From the NCBI RefSeq assembly GCF_014639075.1, contig NZ_BMFS01000009.1:60314-124313 (forward strand): DNA of 64,000 nucleotides, given 5' to 3'. The translations under genes and the position numbers were made by a program. This DNA is from Glycocaulis albus. GTDB lineage: Bacteria > Pseudomonadota > Alphaproteobacteria > Caulobacterales > Maricaulaceae. Under the pieces are notes generated by a model, which was given only the letters and a program-made list of their open reading frames with translations, was not told where the DNA came from and did not search any database. Positions within the stretch are counted from its first letter, which is position 1; each line of letters starts with the position of its first letter. Positions 1 to 9,237 of the stretch are shown here, piece after piece.

Positions 1-68
1 TGGGCGCAGATGCCCGGCCGGGCGGCGAAGACAACAACGCCGATATCGGCAACTGGACGGCCCCATGA
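1..68 (+). CDS. gspG: Type II secretion major pseudopilin GspG, C-terminal end only
   Basis: Only the last 21 codons and the TGA (66-68) of this gene lie in the window. The reading frame beginning at base 3 ends in GGEDNNADIGNW, the conserved calcium-site tail of GspG-type major pseudopilins. The stop codon overlaps the ATG of gspH in an ATGA arrangement, so translation is probably coupled. The start of the gene, and presumably gspC-F, lie to the left of the window. Confidence 0.85.
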   Translation, partial: GADARPGGEDNNADIGNWTAP

Positions 69-562
69 GCAAAGCCCGCCGCCAGCGCGATCAGAGCGGG
101 TTTTCGCTCGTTGAGGTGATGGTGGTCATCGCCGTGATCGCGCTTGTCTCCGTGGTGGCGGTGACACAGATCACGCCGCCCCGTCATGCAGTGGATACCG
201 AGGCGGAACAGCTGGCCCTGCGCCTCGAAACCGCACGCCGCAATGCGTTGGCGACAGGTGCCGTTCTGGGCTTTTCAATCGACCCGGATGGCGCCGGCTA
301 CACCTTCATGGATTTCCATGCCGAGGGGTGGCGGGTGCGCCATGGTGACCGTACGCTCGGTCCTGTCCGCTTTGCCGGTGAAGTCCGGCTGGGCGCAGTG
401 ACAGGTACCGACGGCCGGGTGCTGGACGTACCGGTCCCCGATCTCTGGTTTGATCCCGCCGGCACCGAACCGCCGGTCACCCTGTATTTGCGCGGGCAGG
501 GCAGGGAGTATCAGCTCCTCGTCTCCGCACTCGCCCCGGTGGAGGTGAGCGATGCGCGCTGA
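65..562 (+). CDS. gspH: Type II secretion minor pseudopilin GspH
   Basis: This 165-residue protein carries a class III prepilin leader: a short basic N-terminus, then cleavage expected between Gly12 and Phe13 in GFSLVEVMVV, with the conserved Glu at +5 (Glu17) followed by a hydrophobic helix. GspH sits in the periplasmic pseudopilus of the type II secretion system. Position right after gspG and before gspI matches the standard gsp gene order. The start is the ATG overlapping the gspG stop. The C-terminal globular part is weakly conserved in this family, so the name rests on leader, size and order. Confidence 0.88.
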   Translation: MSKARRQRDQSGFSLVEVMVVIAVIALVSVVAVTQITPPRHAVDTEAEQLALRLETARRNALATGAVLGFSIDPDGAGYTFMDFHAEGWRVRHGDRTLGPVRFAGEVRLGAVTGTDGRVLDVPVPDLWFDPAGTEPPVTLYLRGQGREYQLLVSALAPVEVSDAR

Positions 563-920
563 TGCCGGGTTTTCGCTTGTTGAAATGCTTGCAGCCCTGG
601 TCGTGCTGGCGATTGCGGGACTTGCGCTGGTCCAGGCCCTTAGCCAGTCGGCGCGCGCGGCCACGTTGGCCGAGGACCGGGCGCTGGCGGCCATGGCGGC
701 GGAAAACGTGCTGGCAGACTGGCGGCTGGAGCGTACGGGGCCGCCTCGCACTGCGTCGGGCCAGTATGCGTTTGCCGGGCGCGATTACGAATGGCGCATC
801 GAGATGGCTCAGACATCGGAAGCAGGCCTTGTCGCGGTAAGCCTCGAGATCAGCCCGGCAGGCAGTTTCAACCGCGGCCCGGGCTTCACGCTCACGCAGT
901 TCGAGCGGGCAGAGCGATGA
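552..920 (+). CDS. gspI: Type II secretion minor pseudopilin GspI
   Basis: A 122-residue minor pseudopilin with the very short leader MRADAG, cleavage expected after Gly6, and Glu at +5 of the mature chain (GFSLVEMLAAL). In the GspI-J-K-H tip complex GspI is the organiser that contacts J and K. The gene overlaps the end of gspH by 11 bp and the ATG of gspJ by 4 bp, so the tip subunits are likely made by coupled translation. Length is typical of the family. Confidence 0.9.
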   Translation: MRADAGFSLVEMLAALVVLAIAGLALVQALSQSARAATLAEDRALAAMAAENVLADWRLERTGPPRTASGQYAFAGRDYEWRIEMAQTSEAGLVAVSLEISPAGSFNRGPGFTLTQFERAER

Positions 921-1555
921 CACGCGAAGCCGGTTTCACGCTTGTCGAGGTCATGGTGGCGCTGTCGGTCTTTGCGCTGGTCGGCACCATCTCTACCGGG
1001 CTGCTCGTGACCACTATCGATGCGCGCGAGCGGCAGGAAGCCGCGATGGAGCGCCTGTCGGAGTTGCAGCAGGTGCGCGCGCTCTGGCGCGATGATGCGG
1101 CGCACATGGTGATGCGTCCGCACCGCACATCCGATGGTGGTTATGATGGCGCGGCGCTGTCTGGCCCGTCAGCCAGTGCGTTTGCCTTCGATGAAGACCA
1201 GGGCCGTCTGGCCGCCTTCACCCGCCGGGGCCGTGCCAATCCGGGTGAGGCGGCGGACCGCTCCAGCCTGGTGCGCGTGGTGTGGCGTGTGGAAGACGGA
1301 ACCCTGTTCCGCGACATATGGACGGTCACTGATCCGGCACTCTCCACCACGCCGCAGACGATGATACTGGCCGAGGGCCTTGAAGACGTTGCCGTCCGCT
1401 TCCGCTATGGCCGCAACTGGCTCGACGCGCCGGTACGCCCCGGACCCTCCGGCGATGCGCCTATGCCGGACGCCCTGCGGCTCGCCTATACCGACGCGGC
1501 AGGCCGCGAGATCGAGCATATCGCGCTGACCGCGTCTGCGGGGGTGTCCTCATGA
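917..1555 (+). CDS. gspJ: Type II secretion minor pseudopilin GspJ
   Basis: A 212-residue minor pseudopilin. I place the start at the ATG at 917, which overlaps the gspI stop (ATGA); an upstream in-frame extension to 791 would bury the prepilin leader. The N-terminus MTREAGFTLVEVMVAL gives cleavage after Gly6 and Glu at +5. GspJ is part of the pseudopilus tip with GspI and GspK. The 3' end overlaps the gspK start by 4 bp. Confidence 0.9.
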   Translation: MTREAGFTLVEVMVALSVFALVGTISTGLLVTTIDARERQEAAMERLSELQQVRALWRDDAAHMVMRPHRTSDGGYDGAALSGPSASAFAFDEDQGRLAAFTRRGRANPGEAADRSSLVRVVWRVEDGTLFRDIWTVTDPALSTTPQTMILAEGLEDVAVRFRYGRNWLDAPVRPGPSGDAPMPDALRLAYTDAAGREIEHIALTASAGVSS

Positions 1556-2538
1556 ACGTACGGCGCGAGAATAGCGAACGCGGCGCCGCGTTGATCACGG
1601 CCCTGATGGTGGTCGCCTTCATGGCAGCTGTCAGTGTCTCGCTGGTAGAGATGATGCGCAGCCATCTGCAACGCACCAGCGTCATCGAGGACCGTCTGCA
1701 GGCAGCGGCCTATCTCGATGGTGCGGTGAGCTATGGCGAAGTGCTGATCGCCCGCTTTGCCGGGGATGCAGACCAGCGTTTCACACCCGCGGGCCCGTGG
1801 GACGGGGAGGCCCGCATTTTTCCGCTCGACAATGGCGAAATGGCCGCGCGCGTGCGGGATCGCAATAACTGCCTGAATATCAATGCGCTTCACACGCATG
1901 GCGGCGATGGCGAGGCAGACCGGCTGGCTGCTGCCCGGATGCGCGCGCTTCTGGCGGCGCTGGATGTCGCACCCGGCGATGCGGAAAGCCTGATCGCGCA
2001 GGCGGCCGACTGGATTGATCCTGACCGCATGCCCCGCCCTGGCGGCGCCGAGGACGAGACTTATCTCGCCCGATCCGAACCGTTCCGCGCTGCCAACCAG
2101 CCCTTCACCGAGCTCGCTGAGCTGCGTCTCCTTCCCGTGATGACGCGCGCCTTGTATGTGCGCATCGCGCCGTATCTCTGCGCCCTGCCTGTCAGTATAC
2201 AGCCGCCGGTCAATGTGAACACGTTGCGCGGTGATGAGGCTGTGCTGATAACCGCGATCACTGAAGGTACAGTCAGCGTGCAGGCCGCGCAGCAGGCGCT
2301 GTTCCGCAGGCCGACCACCGGATTTGAAAGCCTCGAGGCCTTCTGGGCAGATCCGGCACTGGCGCTGCTGAGCGCGGAGGAACGCCCGGAAGCGGCGGTG
2401 GCGCTGCGCTCTGAATGGTTTGAATTGCAGGTGAGCGTGCGCCTCGGCGAAGCGCGCCTGTCGCGCAACCAGACCGTCCGCCTGGACCGAACCGGACAAT
2501 TCACGCGCCTGACGCCGGTACAGGGAGCGGTGTGGTGA
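1552..2538 (+). CDS. gspK: Type II secretion minor pseudopilin GspK
   Basis: A 328-residue protein, the usual size of GspK, the largest minor pseudopilin that caps the pseudopilus. The leader ends at Gly11 in ERGAALITALMVV. Position +5 is Thr and not Glu, which is a hallmark of GspK among pseudopilins. A conserved-looking region around DRNNCLNIN is typical of the family. It starts in the gspJ stop and its TGA overlaps the GTG of gspL. Confidence 0.9.
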   Translation: MNVRRENSERGAALITALMVVAFMAAVSVSLVEMMRSHLQRTSVIEDRLQAAAYLDGAVSYGEVLIARFAGDADQRFTPAGPWDGEARIFPLDNGEMAARVRDRNNCLNINALHTHGGDGEADRLAAARMRALLAALDVAPGDAESLIAQAADWIDPDRMPRPGGAEDETYLARSEPFRAANQPFTELAELRLLPVMTRALYVRIAPYLCALPVSIQPPVNVNTLRGDEAVLITAITEGTVSVQAAQQALFRRPTTGFESLEAFWADPALALLSAEERPEAAVALRSEWFELQVSVRLGEARLSRNQTVRLDRTGQFTRLTPVQGAVW

Positions 2539-3755
2539 GCGCACGTCTGATCATAAGCCTGCCTGCCGAGGCAGACGATGCGATCAGCTGGTCGCTATGC
2601 AGCGCCTTTGGCGATGTGCTCGATTCCGGCGAGGGTCTGGAAACTTTCACATTGCCGGCTGGCATTGCCGTCTCGACCACAGTCGTCATCATTCCGGCGG
2701 GCCACGTCCATATGCGCCGCCTTGTGATGCCGGCCCGTAGCGACAATGCCGCCCGGCAGGCCGCGCCCTTCGCGCTGGAAGAATATCTTGCCACCCCGCT
2801 GGACACACAACGCATCGCTTGCGGCACCGCCGATCAGGGCGGCGTGCGCTGGGGTGCCGCGCTCGATGCCAATCTTGCGCAGCGTTGGCAGAGCGCTCTG
2901 GAGGCGCTGGCTGTCCGCCCGGTCTTTGCGATCAGCGAAGCCCTGCTGCTTGACCCGGCTGAGGGCGAACTTGCGCTCGCGGTGCACGGAGCCAGCCTGC
3001 TCTGGCGCTATCGTGCGGGCACGGAGGACACCGCGGGCAGCATCCCCGAGGCGCTGGCAGACATGATGATCCCGGCATTGATCGCCAGCCATCAGCCTTC
3101 GCGCATCACGCTGGCGGGCGGGCAGGGCACGGATTGGCCTCAGCTGACGCAAACCCCGCTCCATCGTACAGGGCCGCTCGATCCGGTGCAGGCAGCGGCA
3201 AGCCTCGATATCGCGCGATTACAGCTGATGCCCGCCCTCTTCGGCGCGCGTCTTGCCGCGTCGCTGGACTGGTCTGCGCTGTTGAAACCTTGGCGGCGTG
3301 CGGCCGGGCTTGCTGGCGTAGCTGCCGCTCTCGCTCTGGCGGGCATTGGCGCTGAGGCGGCGTGGCTTGCCGGTGAAGCCCGGCGCTATGAGGAGGCAAG
3401 CCGCTTGGCATTCGCCGAGGCTTTCCCTGATAGCCGCCGCATCGTCAATCCGCGCGCCCAGCTGGCCCAGCGCCTGCGTGAACTGGAGGCCCAGGACGCC
3501 GGAGGTGACAGCTTCCTTCAGCTGGCGGGCGCACTGGCCGGCGTGACACAGGGCCTGTCCGGGATCGAGATCGTCGCGGTGCGTTTCGAGGCAGGTCAGC
3601 AAGCCCTGTCTGTCTCGGCGCGCTATGGCGGCTTTTCCGATTTCGAGGCGCTGCGGGACGCGGGCGAGGCAGAGGGGCTGGAGATTGCCGATGCCGGCGC
3701 GCGCCAGGGCGCCGACGGTGTCAGTGGCGAGTTTATAGTGAGATGGCGGCCATGA
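2535..3755 (+). CDS. gspL: Type II secretion inner-membrane assembly protein GspL
   Basis: About 406 residues: a cytoplasmic actin-like domain, one transmembrane helix near residues 255-280 (Ala/Leu/Gly-rich) and a periplasmic ferredoxin-like C-terminus. GspL links the secretion ATPase GspE to the inner-membrane platform and pairs with GspM. Two adjacent GTG codons (2532, 2535) can start the gene; I choose 2535 because it gives the 4-bp GTGA overlap used elsewhere in this operon. The identification combines domain layout and position. Confidence 0.82.
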   Translation: MSARLIISLPAEADDAISWSLCSAFGDVLDSGEGLETFTLPAGIAVSTTVVIIPAGHVHMRRLVMPARSDNAARQAAPFALEEYLATPLDTQRIACGTADQGGVRWGAALDANLAQRWQSALEALAVRPVFAISEALLLDPAEGELALAVHGASLLWRYRAGTEDTAGSIPEALADMMIPALIASHQPSRITLAGGQGTDWPQLTQTPLHRTGPLDPVQAAASLDIARLQLMPALFGARLAASLDWSALLKPWRRAAGLAGVAAALALAGIGAEAAWLAGEARRYEEASRLAFAEAFPDSRRIVNPRAQLAQRLRELEAQDAGGDSFLQLAGALAGVTQGLSGIEIVAVRFEAGQQALSVSARYGGFSDFEALRDAGEAEGLEIADAGARQGADGVSGEFIVRWRP

Positions 3756-4246
3756 AGGATGCGATACTGTCGCGCTGGCAGCGCTTCACCGTGCGAGAGC
3801 AGGCCCTGCTGCTGGTGGGCGCGCTGCTGGCGCTGGTGTGCGCCGTCTGGCTCGGGCTGGTTCAGCCTGCGCTGGACTGGCGGGAGCGCGCACGCCTCGC
3901 CTATGTGGGCGCCGCGGGCGACTACCGGATAATTGCTGACGGTGTGGCGCGCCTCTCCGCCCTGAATTCGGCCGAAGCCGGCGTCTCTGATGAACGCGAA
4001 CCGGTGCGCAGCGTGGTGGCCGGTTCTGCCAGCCGCGCCGGGATCGTCCTCTCCCGTGTGCTCCCCGATGATGCCGGACGGCTGAATGTGTGGATTGACG
4101 GGGTAGATGCGGCGCGCCTGATGGTCTGGCTGGAAACATTGTCGCAGGAGCATGGCGTGACCGTGTTGCGCGCAGGTATCGAACAGGCCGGGCGCGGCAG
4201 CGAAGTGCGCGCCCAGCTGCTGCTGCTGGGGCGGAGCGGGGCATGA
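3752..4246 (+). CDS. gspM: Type II secretion protein GspM
   Basis: A 164-residue bitopic protein with a short cytoplasmic N-terminus and a transmembrane helix around residues 14-36 (LLLVGALLALVCAVWLGLV), followed by a periplasmic domain. GspM stabilises GspL in the inner-membrane platform. The ATG at 3752 overlaps the gspL stop (ATGA); an ATG nine bases earlier (3743) is an alternative. Sequence is poorly conserved in this family, so the call leans on topology, size and the L-M-N order. Confidence 0.8.
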   Translation: MKDAILSRWQRFTVREQALLLVGALLALVCAVWLGLVQPALDWRERARLAYVGAAGDYRIIADGVARLSALNSAEAGVSDEREPVRSVVAGSASRAGIVLSRVLPDDAGRLNVWIDGVDAARLMVWLETLSQEHGVTVLRAGIEQAGRGSEVRAQLLLLGRSGA

Positions 4247-4986
4247 GGCGCCTCTTTCTGTACGTCTTCGCCGGTGTTCTGGCGTTTGCCGTTGCCGCTA
4301 TCGCCCTGATGCCCGCCAGCGCCCTCCATGCGCTCATTCTTGTCCCGCGCGGCGTTCAGGCCGGTCATGTTTCCGGCACCGTCTGGAACGGATACTGGCA
4401 CGATGTGCAGCTTGGTCCGGTGCGCCTCACACGTCTGGAAGGCGGCCTGGAGCTCTTGTCGCTGCTGCGCGGCGGGCCTGCCTTTCAGATGAGTGTGTCT
4501 GACCCGCGCGGACGCGCTGAGGGCCGTCTGGTGGTACGCGATAATCGTGTGGAGCTGCTGGGAGTTTCAGGCCGCATTGTTCCAGCTCGGCTGGTTACGC
4601 TGTCGGGGCCAGGCCGGGCCGTGCTGACCGAACCGGTGATTTTCTCCGGCATCGATATCCGCTTCGGGCCGCACGGCTGTGAAGCCGCATCGGGCGAGGC
4701 CAGGTTTGGCGGGTTGCTGGCTATCGATAGCCGCAGCACGGGCAGTTTGCCGGTTCTCGACGGCACGCTGGAATGCGCCGGCAGCCTCCCCGCCATCCGG
4801 TTTGCCGGCGAGACAGATGACGTGGCCATCGAGGGTCATGCCCGCTTCGGGTCCGGCGCTGTGAACTGGAATATAGCCGCGCAGCCGCGCAGCGATGCGA
4901 TGGCGCTGACCTTGCGCTCTGTCGGGTTTGATGGCAGCGGTGGCACCTTGCGCAATGCAGGCCGTACCGTCTGGGACGGGCGCTGA
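4243..4986 (+). CDS. gspN: Type II secretion protein GspN
   Basis: A 247-residue protein with an N-terminal membrane anchor (residues about 4-24) and a periplasmic beta-rich region containing the VSGTVWNGYW-type motif seen in GspN proteins. GspN is an accessory component not present in all type II systems; its exact role is unsettled. The start overlaps gspM by 4 bp. It is the last gene of the gsp run visible here; slyX follows 50 bp later on the same strand. Confidence 0.82.
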   Translation: MRRLFLYVFAGVLAFAVAAIALMPASALHALILVPRGVQAGHVSGTVWNGYWHDVQLGPVRLTRLEGGLELLSLLRGGPAFQMSVSDPRGRAEGRLVVRDNRVELLGVSGRIVPARLVTLSGPGRAVLTEPVIFSGIDIRFGPHGCEAASGEARFGGLLAIDSRSTGSLPVLDGTLECAGSLPAIRFAGETDDVAIEGHARFGSGAVNWNIAAQPRSDAMALTLRSVGFDGSGGTLRNAGRTVWDGR

Positions 4987-5036
4987 TCTGTCTGCAGCGG
5001 TCAGCCTGGTACTCATAATCGAATGCGAGCAGCTCC

Positions 5037-5237
5037 ATGACCGATACCCGTCTCGACACGCTCGAAATCCATATCGCCCAGCAGCAACAGGCCATTGACG
5101 ATCTGTCCGAGGCACTGGCGCTGCAGCAGAAGGATATCGAGCGGCTGAAAGCCAGCCTGCATCGCTCTGACAGCCGGATTGCCGAGCTGGAAGCCGGTCT
5201 GCCTGCCGCCGCGGTTGAAAAGCCGCCGCACTACTGA
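5037..5237 (+). CDS. slyX: SlyX family protein
   Basis: A 66-residue protein that is almost entirely coiled coil, with heptad-like patterning from residue 5 to about 53 and a C-terminus ending in PPHY, the signature tail of SlyX proteins. Its molecular role is not established. It follows gspN by 50 bp and precedes the AsmA-family gene by 83 bp, so it may be read from the gsp transcript or from its own promoter. Confidence 0.85.
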   Translation: MTDTRLDTLEIHIAQQQQAIDDLSEALALQQKDIERLKASLHRSDSRIAELEAGLPAAAVEKPPHY

Positions 5238-5320
5238 GCGCAGATCGCTGGCTGACGCTGCAGGGAACCGCGAGCGGGCTTGCGCGCTTAGTTGATACGT
5301 GTCCGCTGTTCGGTTCCGTC

Positions 5321-7243
5321 ATGTTCGTGCGCATCCTTGTTGGCCTTGTGGCCATACTCTTCACGGCGTGCCTCGCCCTGGTTCTTGTGATCCAGCTGGC
5401 GGGGTGGGACTGGCTGCGCGGCCCGGTGGAGAACCGCGTCTCCCGCGCGCTTGACCGTCAGGTGACGATCAGCGAACCGCTTTCCGTGCGATGGCGGTGG
5501 AATTTCGTGCCCCGTGTACGGGTCGACAGTGTCACTATAGCCGACGTGGACTGGACCGGAGACGCGCATTTCGTCGTGCTGGACCGCGCGGTAGCGGACA
5601 TTGCCGTACTCGACCTTCTTCGCGGACGTGTGAACTTGCGCGAAGCCTGGATCCGGGGCCTTGAGCTGCGCCTCAGCGTGGATGAGGAAGGCCGCAATAA
5701 CTGGGGTCTTGGCCGGGGAGACGGACAGGGCCGCATCCCCATCGTCGGCGGGCTGCATCTGGTCGACAGTCAGGTGATCTACCGCAATGCGGCGCGCGAT
5801 GTGTCCTTCACCGCCCATCTCGATACGGTCGCGGCGGAGGATGAGGCAGGCGCGGACCGCACCTCCATCTCCGGCGAGGGTGAGATGCGTGGTCGTCCGT
5901 TGAGCTTCACCGGCGAGGGTGACGGGGTGATGCGCCTGCGCGATCCCGATCAGAGCTTTGCGTTCCGGCTCGATATCGAAGGCGGCGAGACACGCTTCGC
6001 GTTTGACGGGCGGCTGGGACCGGGAGGCAGCTTTCGTGAGATTGCAGGTTCACTCATGCTGCGCGGCGAAAACCTGCGCGGAATTTACGAGTTCACGGGC
6101 ATTCCTGTTCCCGACACGCCTCCCTATGAACTGACGCTGGATCTGGCGCGGGCAGGCGATGTCTGGCAGGCGCGCAATATCGAGGGCGTGGTAGGCGATA
6201 GCGACCTCTCCGGCCGGCTCGACTACGATACTGGACGCGACCGGCCCTATGTCGAAGCCGAGCTGTCCTCCACCACGCTGGATTTCTCCGATATCGGCAT
6301 GCTGATCGGCGCTCCGGCCATTGATCCTGACGACATGAGCGAAAGCGGGCTGGAGCGTGCGCAGGCGCGTGCCCTGCGTGCCGAGGGACGCATCTTCCCG
6401 GCAGCGCCGCTGGATGTGGAGCGGATCTCCGGTGTGGACGGCCGCCTGGTTTTTGAGGGGCGGGAGGTAACCGGCGCCGGGCAGGCTCTGACCGGGGTCT
6501 CCACGGTTATCAGCCTCGATAACCGGGTGTTGCTCTTCGACCCGCTGGAATTCGGCTTCCGAGGCGGACGGCTCGATGCGCGCGTGGAGGTGGATGCCAG
6601 CGGCGGAGAGACGCTCACATCTGCTGACGGGCGCTTCTCCGGTCTGCGGCTGGAGGATTTCATCCCCAATGACCGGGTTGCGGGCGCGATCTCTGGCGAG
6701 GTCAGCCTCACCGGGACCGGAGACAGCATCAGGCGCGCCATGGCCAGTTCAGACGGCCGCATTACGGTTGTGCTCGACGAGGGCAGTATTTCGCGGCGCA
6801 CGCTGGAGCTGATAGGGCTCGACCTGCTCAACTACGTCTTTGCCAGTGACGAGGCGGTGGCAACCTCCTGCGGAGCCGTCGATATCGAGGTGGAAGGCGG
6901 CACCGGACAGGCCGGGACCTTTCTGGTCGCCACACCGGACAGCCAGATTCACGGCGAGGGCGCGTTCGACTTTCGCCGTGAACGTTTCGATCTGCAGATA
7001 CAGGCGCGCGACACGAATCCGAATGTCGGATCGCTCGGCGGACCGGTCAATATCAGCGGCACCTTCCGCAATCCGCAGATTGCACCTGACGATGAAACCT
7101 ATGTACGCGGCGCCGCCAGCGTGGCGCTGGGCGTTCTGCTGAGCCCGCTCGCCAGCGTGCTGGGCACCGTCCAGGTCGACACGGTCGATGGAGGTGTATG
7201 CGAGCGCCTGCTGGGGCAGGCGGATAAACAAGGGGGCGCTTAG
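5321..7243 (+). CDS. AsmA family protein
   Basis: A 640-residue protein with an N-terminal signal anchor (residues 4-27), an AsmA N-terminal region starting around WDWLRGPVENRVSRAL, and the AsmA C-terminal domain near residues 430-620. AsmA-like proteins form long beta-groove bridges in the periplasm and are linked to phospholipid transport to the outer membrane. No operon partner is obvious: slyX is 83 bp upstream and the next gene starts 88 bp downstream. Which AsmA subgroup this is cannot be decided by eye. Confidence 0.85.
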   Translation: MFVRILVGLVAILFTACLALVLVIQLAGWDWLRGPVENRVSRALDRQVTISEPLSVRWRWNFVPRVRVDSVTIADVDWTGDAHFVVLDRAVADIAVLDLLRGRVNLREAWIRGLELRLSVDEEGRNNWGLGRGDGQGRIPIVGGLHLVDSQVIYRNAARDVSFTAHLDTVAAEDEAGADRTSISGEGEMRGRPLSFTGEGDGVMRLRDPDQSFAFRLDIEGGETRFAFDGRLGPGGSFREIAGSLMLRGENLRGIYEFTGIPVPDTPPYELTLDLARAGDVWQARNIEGVVGDSDLSGRLDYDTGRDRPYVEAELSSTTLDFSDIGMLIGAPAIDPDDMSESGLERAQARALRAEGRIFPAAPLDVERISGVDGRLVFEGREVTGAGQALTGVSTVISLDNRVLLFDPLEFGFRGGRLDARVEVDASGGETLTSADGRFSGLRLEDFIPNDRVAGAISGEVSLTGTGDSIRRAMASSDGRITVVLDEGSISRRTLELIGLDLLNYVFASDEAVATSCGAVDIEVEGGTGQAGTFLVATPDSQIHGEGAFDFRRERFDLQIQARDTNPNVGSLGGPVNISGTFRNPQIAPDDETYVRGAASVALGVLLSPLASVLGTVQVDTVDGGVCERLLGQADKQGGA

Positions 7244-7331
7244 CCTGCGGCCGTCACAAATCTGAGGCTTGCGGGGACGGGGTGCGGCGCTAGGCTCCTG
7301 TGCTGTAAAAAATGCCCGGAGGCGCCCCCGC

Positions 7332-9017
7332 GTGAACACTCTCGCCGCCAACAAGCCGCCTGCCGATGTGAACTACACCTTCTCGGATGCGGAGCTGGCC
7401 GCTCTCATGCCTTACGGCGAAGCACGCTGGCATGAGGAGGGCGAAGTGTTGACCGTCCAGGGCGAGCGGGGCGGCGACTGCCTCGTCACCCTGTCGGGCG
7501 AGACGCATATCTTCATCGACGACATGGACGGGCCGGTGCGGCTCGGCTGGATGGAGCGCGGCCAGTTTGCCGGCGACATTGGTGTGCTGACAGGGCAGGC
7601 GGCACTCGCGCGCACGATCATGGGCAAGGCGGGCGAGGTGCTGCACATCCCGTTTGCCGCCTTTCAGCGCCTGCTCGTCGAGAACTCCGCCCTGTCGGAT
7701 GTCTTCGTGCGCACGCTCTCAGCCCGGCGGGCCTTCGCCCTCGCGCGCGAGGGCTATTCGGTGATCGTGATCGGCTCCGCGCTGGACCGCAGCGTGTTTG
7801 CCCTGCGCGACTTCCTGACCCGCCACGGCCTGCCTCACGCATGGTTGGACCCGGACACCAACTCGCTTGCAGCGCCGATCATGGAGGCCAAAGGCCTGAC
7901 CCGCGATGACCTGCCCGCCGTGGTGCTCAGCGCCTCGCGCGTGATGGTCCAGCCGACGGTGAGTGCGCTGGCGGAGTATTTCGGCTCGGATCTTCTGCCC
8001 GATGGCGCCGCGGCGGATGTGATCGTGGTGGGCGCCGGACCAGCGGGTCTGGCGGCGGCAGTCTATGCGGCCTCCGAGGGGCTGACCGTGGTGACGCTGG
8101 ACGCCGAGGCGCCGGGCGGCCAGGCGGGAACCAGTTCCAAGATCGAGAATTATCTGGGCTTTCCCATGGGCGTTTCGGGCCGCGAGCTCGCGGACCGCGC
8201 TGCCATTCAGGCGCAGAAATTCGGCGTGCGCCTCGCCGCGCCGGTAAAGGCCTGCGCGCTGGAGCGGCTGGAGAGCGGCTGCTACTGCGTGAGCACGGCC
8301 GATGGCCGCAAGCTGGAGGCGCGTGCGGTCGTCATCGCCTCTGGCGCACAATACCAGCGCCTGCCGGTCGGCGAGGCGGAAGCCTATGAGGGCCGAGGGC
8401 TCTATTACGGCGCCTCGCCACTGGAGGCACAGCTCTGCGCCGGTGCTGATGTGGCGATCGTGGGCGCGGGCAATTCGGCCGGGCAGGGCGCGGTGTTTCT
8501 CGCGCGCACGGCGCGCCACGTCCATGTGCTGTACAGGCGCGCTGATATTCGTGAAACCATGAGCGAATATCTGGTCCGGCGGCTGGAGGAGCAGCCCAAT
8601 ATCACCCTGCATCCGGCCACCGAGATATCGGGTCTTGCCGGTACCGCTGATGGCGCACAAGGGCGCCTGCACGCGCTCGAGGTGACGACGCCGGCCGGCA
8701 AGGCGCAGATAGAGGCGGGTTTCGTCTTCCTGTTCATTGGCGCTGCGCCCTTTACGGACTGGCTTCCCGCTGGCCTGGCCCGCGATGCGAAGGGCTTCGT
8801 GAAGACAGGCCCGCAGATCGAGCCGCGCGAGCTGGTGCGCGGCGGCTGGGCGCTCGACCGTATGCCGTCTGCCTATGAGACCAGCCTTGAGCGGGTCTAT
8901 GCGGTGGGCGATGTGCGCTCAGCTTCGGTAAAGCGCGTGGCGAGCGCGGTTGGCGAAGGTTCGGTCGTGGTCAGCGCCATCCATGCCGCGCTCGCGGAGT
9001 TCGGACGGCCAGAGTAA
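7332..9017 (+). CDS. Cyclic-nucleotide-binding domain fused to thioredoxin-reductase-like FAD oxidoreductase
   Basis: About 561 residues in three parts. Residues ~15-135 form a cNMP-binding (CAP-like) fold with a phosphate-cassette-like FAGDIGVLTGQAALART. Residues ~140-215 look like a thioredoxin/glutaredoxin-type linker without a cysteine pair. Residues ~230-555 are a thioredoxin-reductase fold: FAD motif VIVVGAGPAGLAAA, GGQAGTSSKIENYLGF, and NAD(P)H motif VAIVGAGNSAGQGA. Where true thioredoxin reductases have CATC this protein reads YYGASPLEA, so it should not reduce thioredoxin by the standard mechanism. Start: GTG at 7332 with GGAGG about 9 bases upstream; an upstream TTG at 7269 is possible. 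Confidence 0.88.
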   Translation: MNTLAANKPPADVNYTFSDAELAALMPYGEARWHEEGEVLTVQGERGGDCLVTLSGETHIFIDDMDGPVRLGWMERGQFAGDIGVLTGQAALARTIMGKAGEVLHIPFAAFQRLLVENSALSDVFVRTLSARRAFALAREGYSVIVIGSALDRSVFALRDFLTRHGLPHAWLDPDTNSLAAPIMEAKGLTRDDLPAVVLSASRVMVQPTVSALAEYFGSDLLPDGAAADVIVVGAGPAGLAAAVYAASEGLTVVTLDAEAPGGQAGTSSKIENYLGFPMGVSGRELADRAAIQAQKFGVRLAAPVKACALERLESGCYCVSTADGRKLEARAVVIASGAQYQRLPVGEAEAYEGRGLYYGASPLEAQLCAGADVAIVGAGNSAGQGAVFLARTARHVHVLYRRADIRETMSEYLVRRLEEQPNITLHPATEISGLAGTADGAQGRLHALEVTTPAGKAQIEAGFVFLFIGAAPFTDWLPAGLARDAKGFVKTGPQIEPRELVRGGWALDRMPSAYETSLERVYAVGDVRSASVKRVASAVGEGSVVVSAIHAALAEFGRPE

Positions 9018-9024
9018 GCCGGCA

Positions 9025-9237
9025 CTACCGCTCCCACGGAAATACCTCCTCAATGGATTTGCCAAACACATCGGCAATCCGGTAGGCGGTTTCCAGCGTG
9101 GGCGAATACTTTCCGGCCTCGATGGCTGCGATCGTCTGACGGGTGACGCCCACTTTCCGGCCGAGCTCGGACTGGGTCATCTCTCCCGTCAGAAAACGCA
9201 GCACCTTCACCTGGTTGGTGAGCCTGGATTCAGACAC
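9025..9237 (-). CDS. Small Xre-family transcriptional regulator
   Basis: A 70-residue single-domain helix-turn-helix protein. The recognition region is [20 protein letters not shown], and the tail [13 protein letters not shown] is the usual ending of the short YgzD/HigA-like Xre repressors. It overlaps the upstream membrane-protein gene by 8 bp, so the two are one operon. Such pairs (short Xre plus a small multi-pass membrane protein) are common; the regulator probably represses its own operon. The gene is convergent with the flavoprotein gene, 7 bp away. Confidence 0.9.
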   Translation of the reverse strand: MSESRLTNQVKVLRFLTGEMTQSELGRKVGVTRQTIAAIEAGKYSPTLETAYRIADVFGKSIEEVFPWER

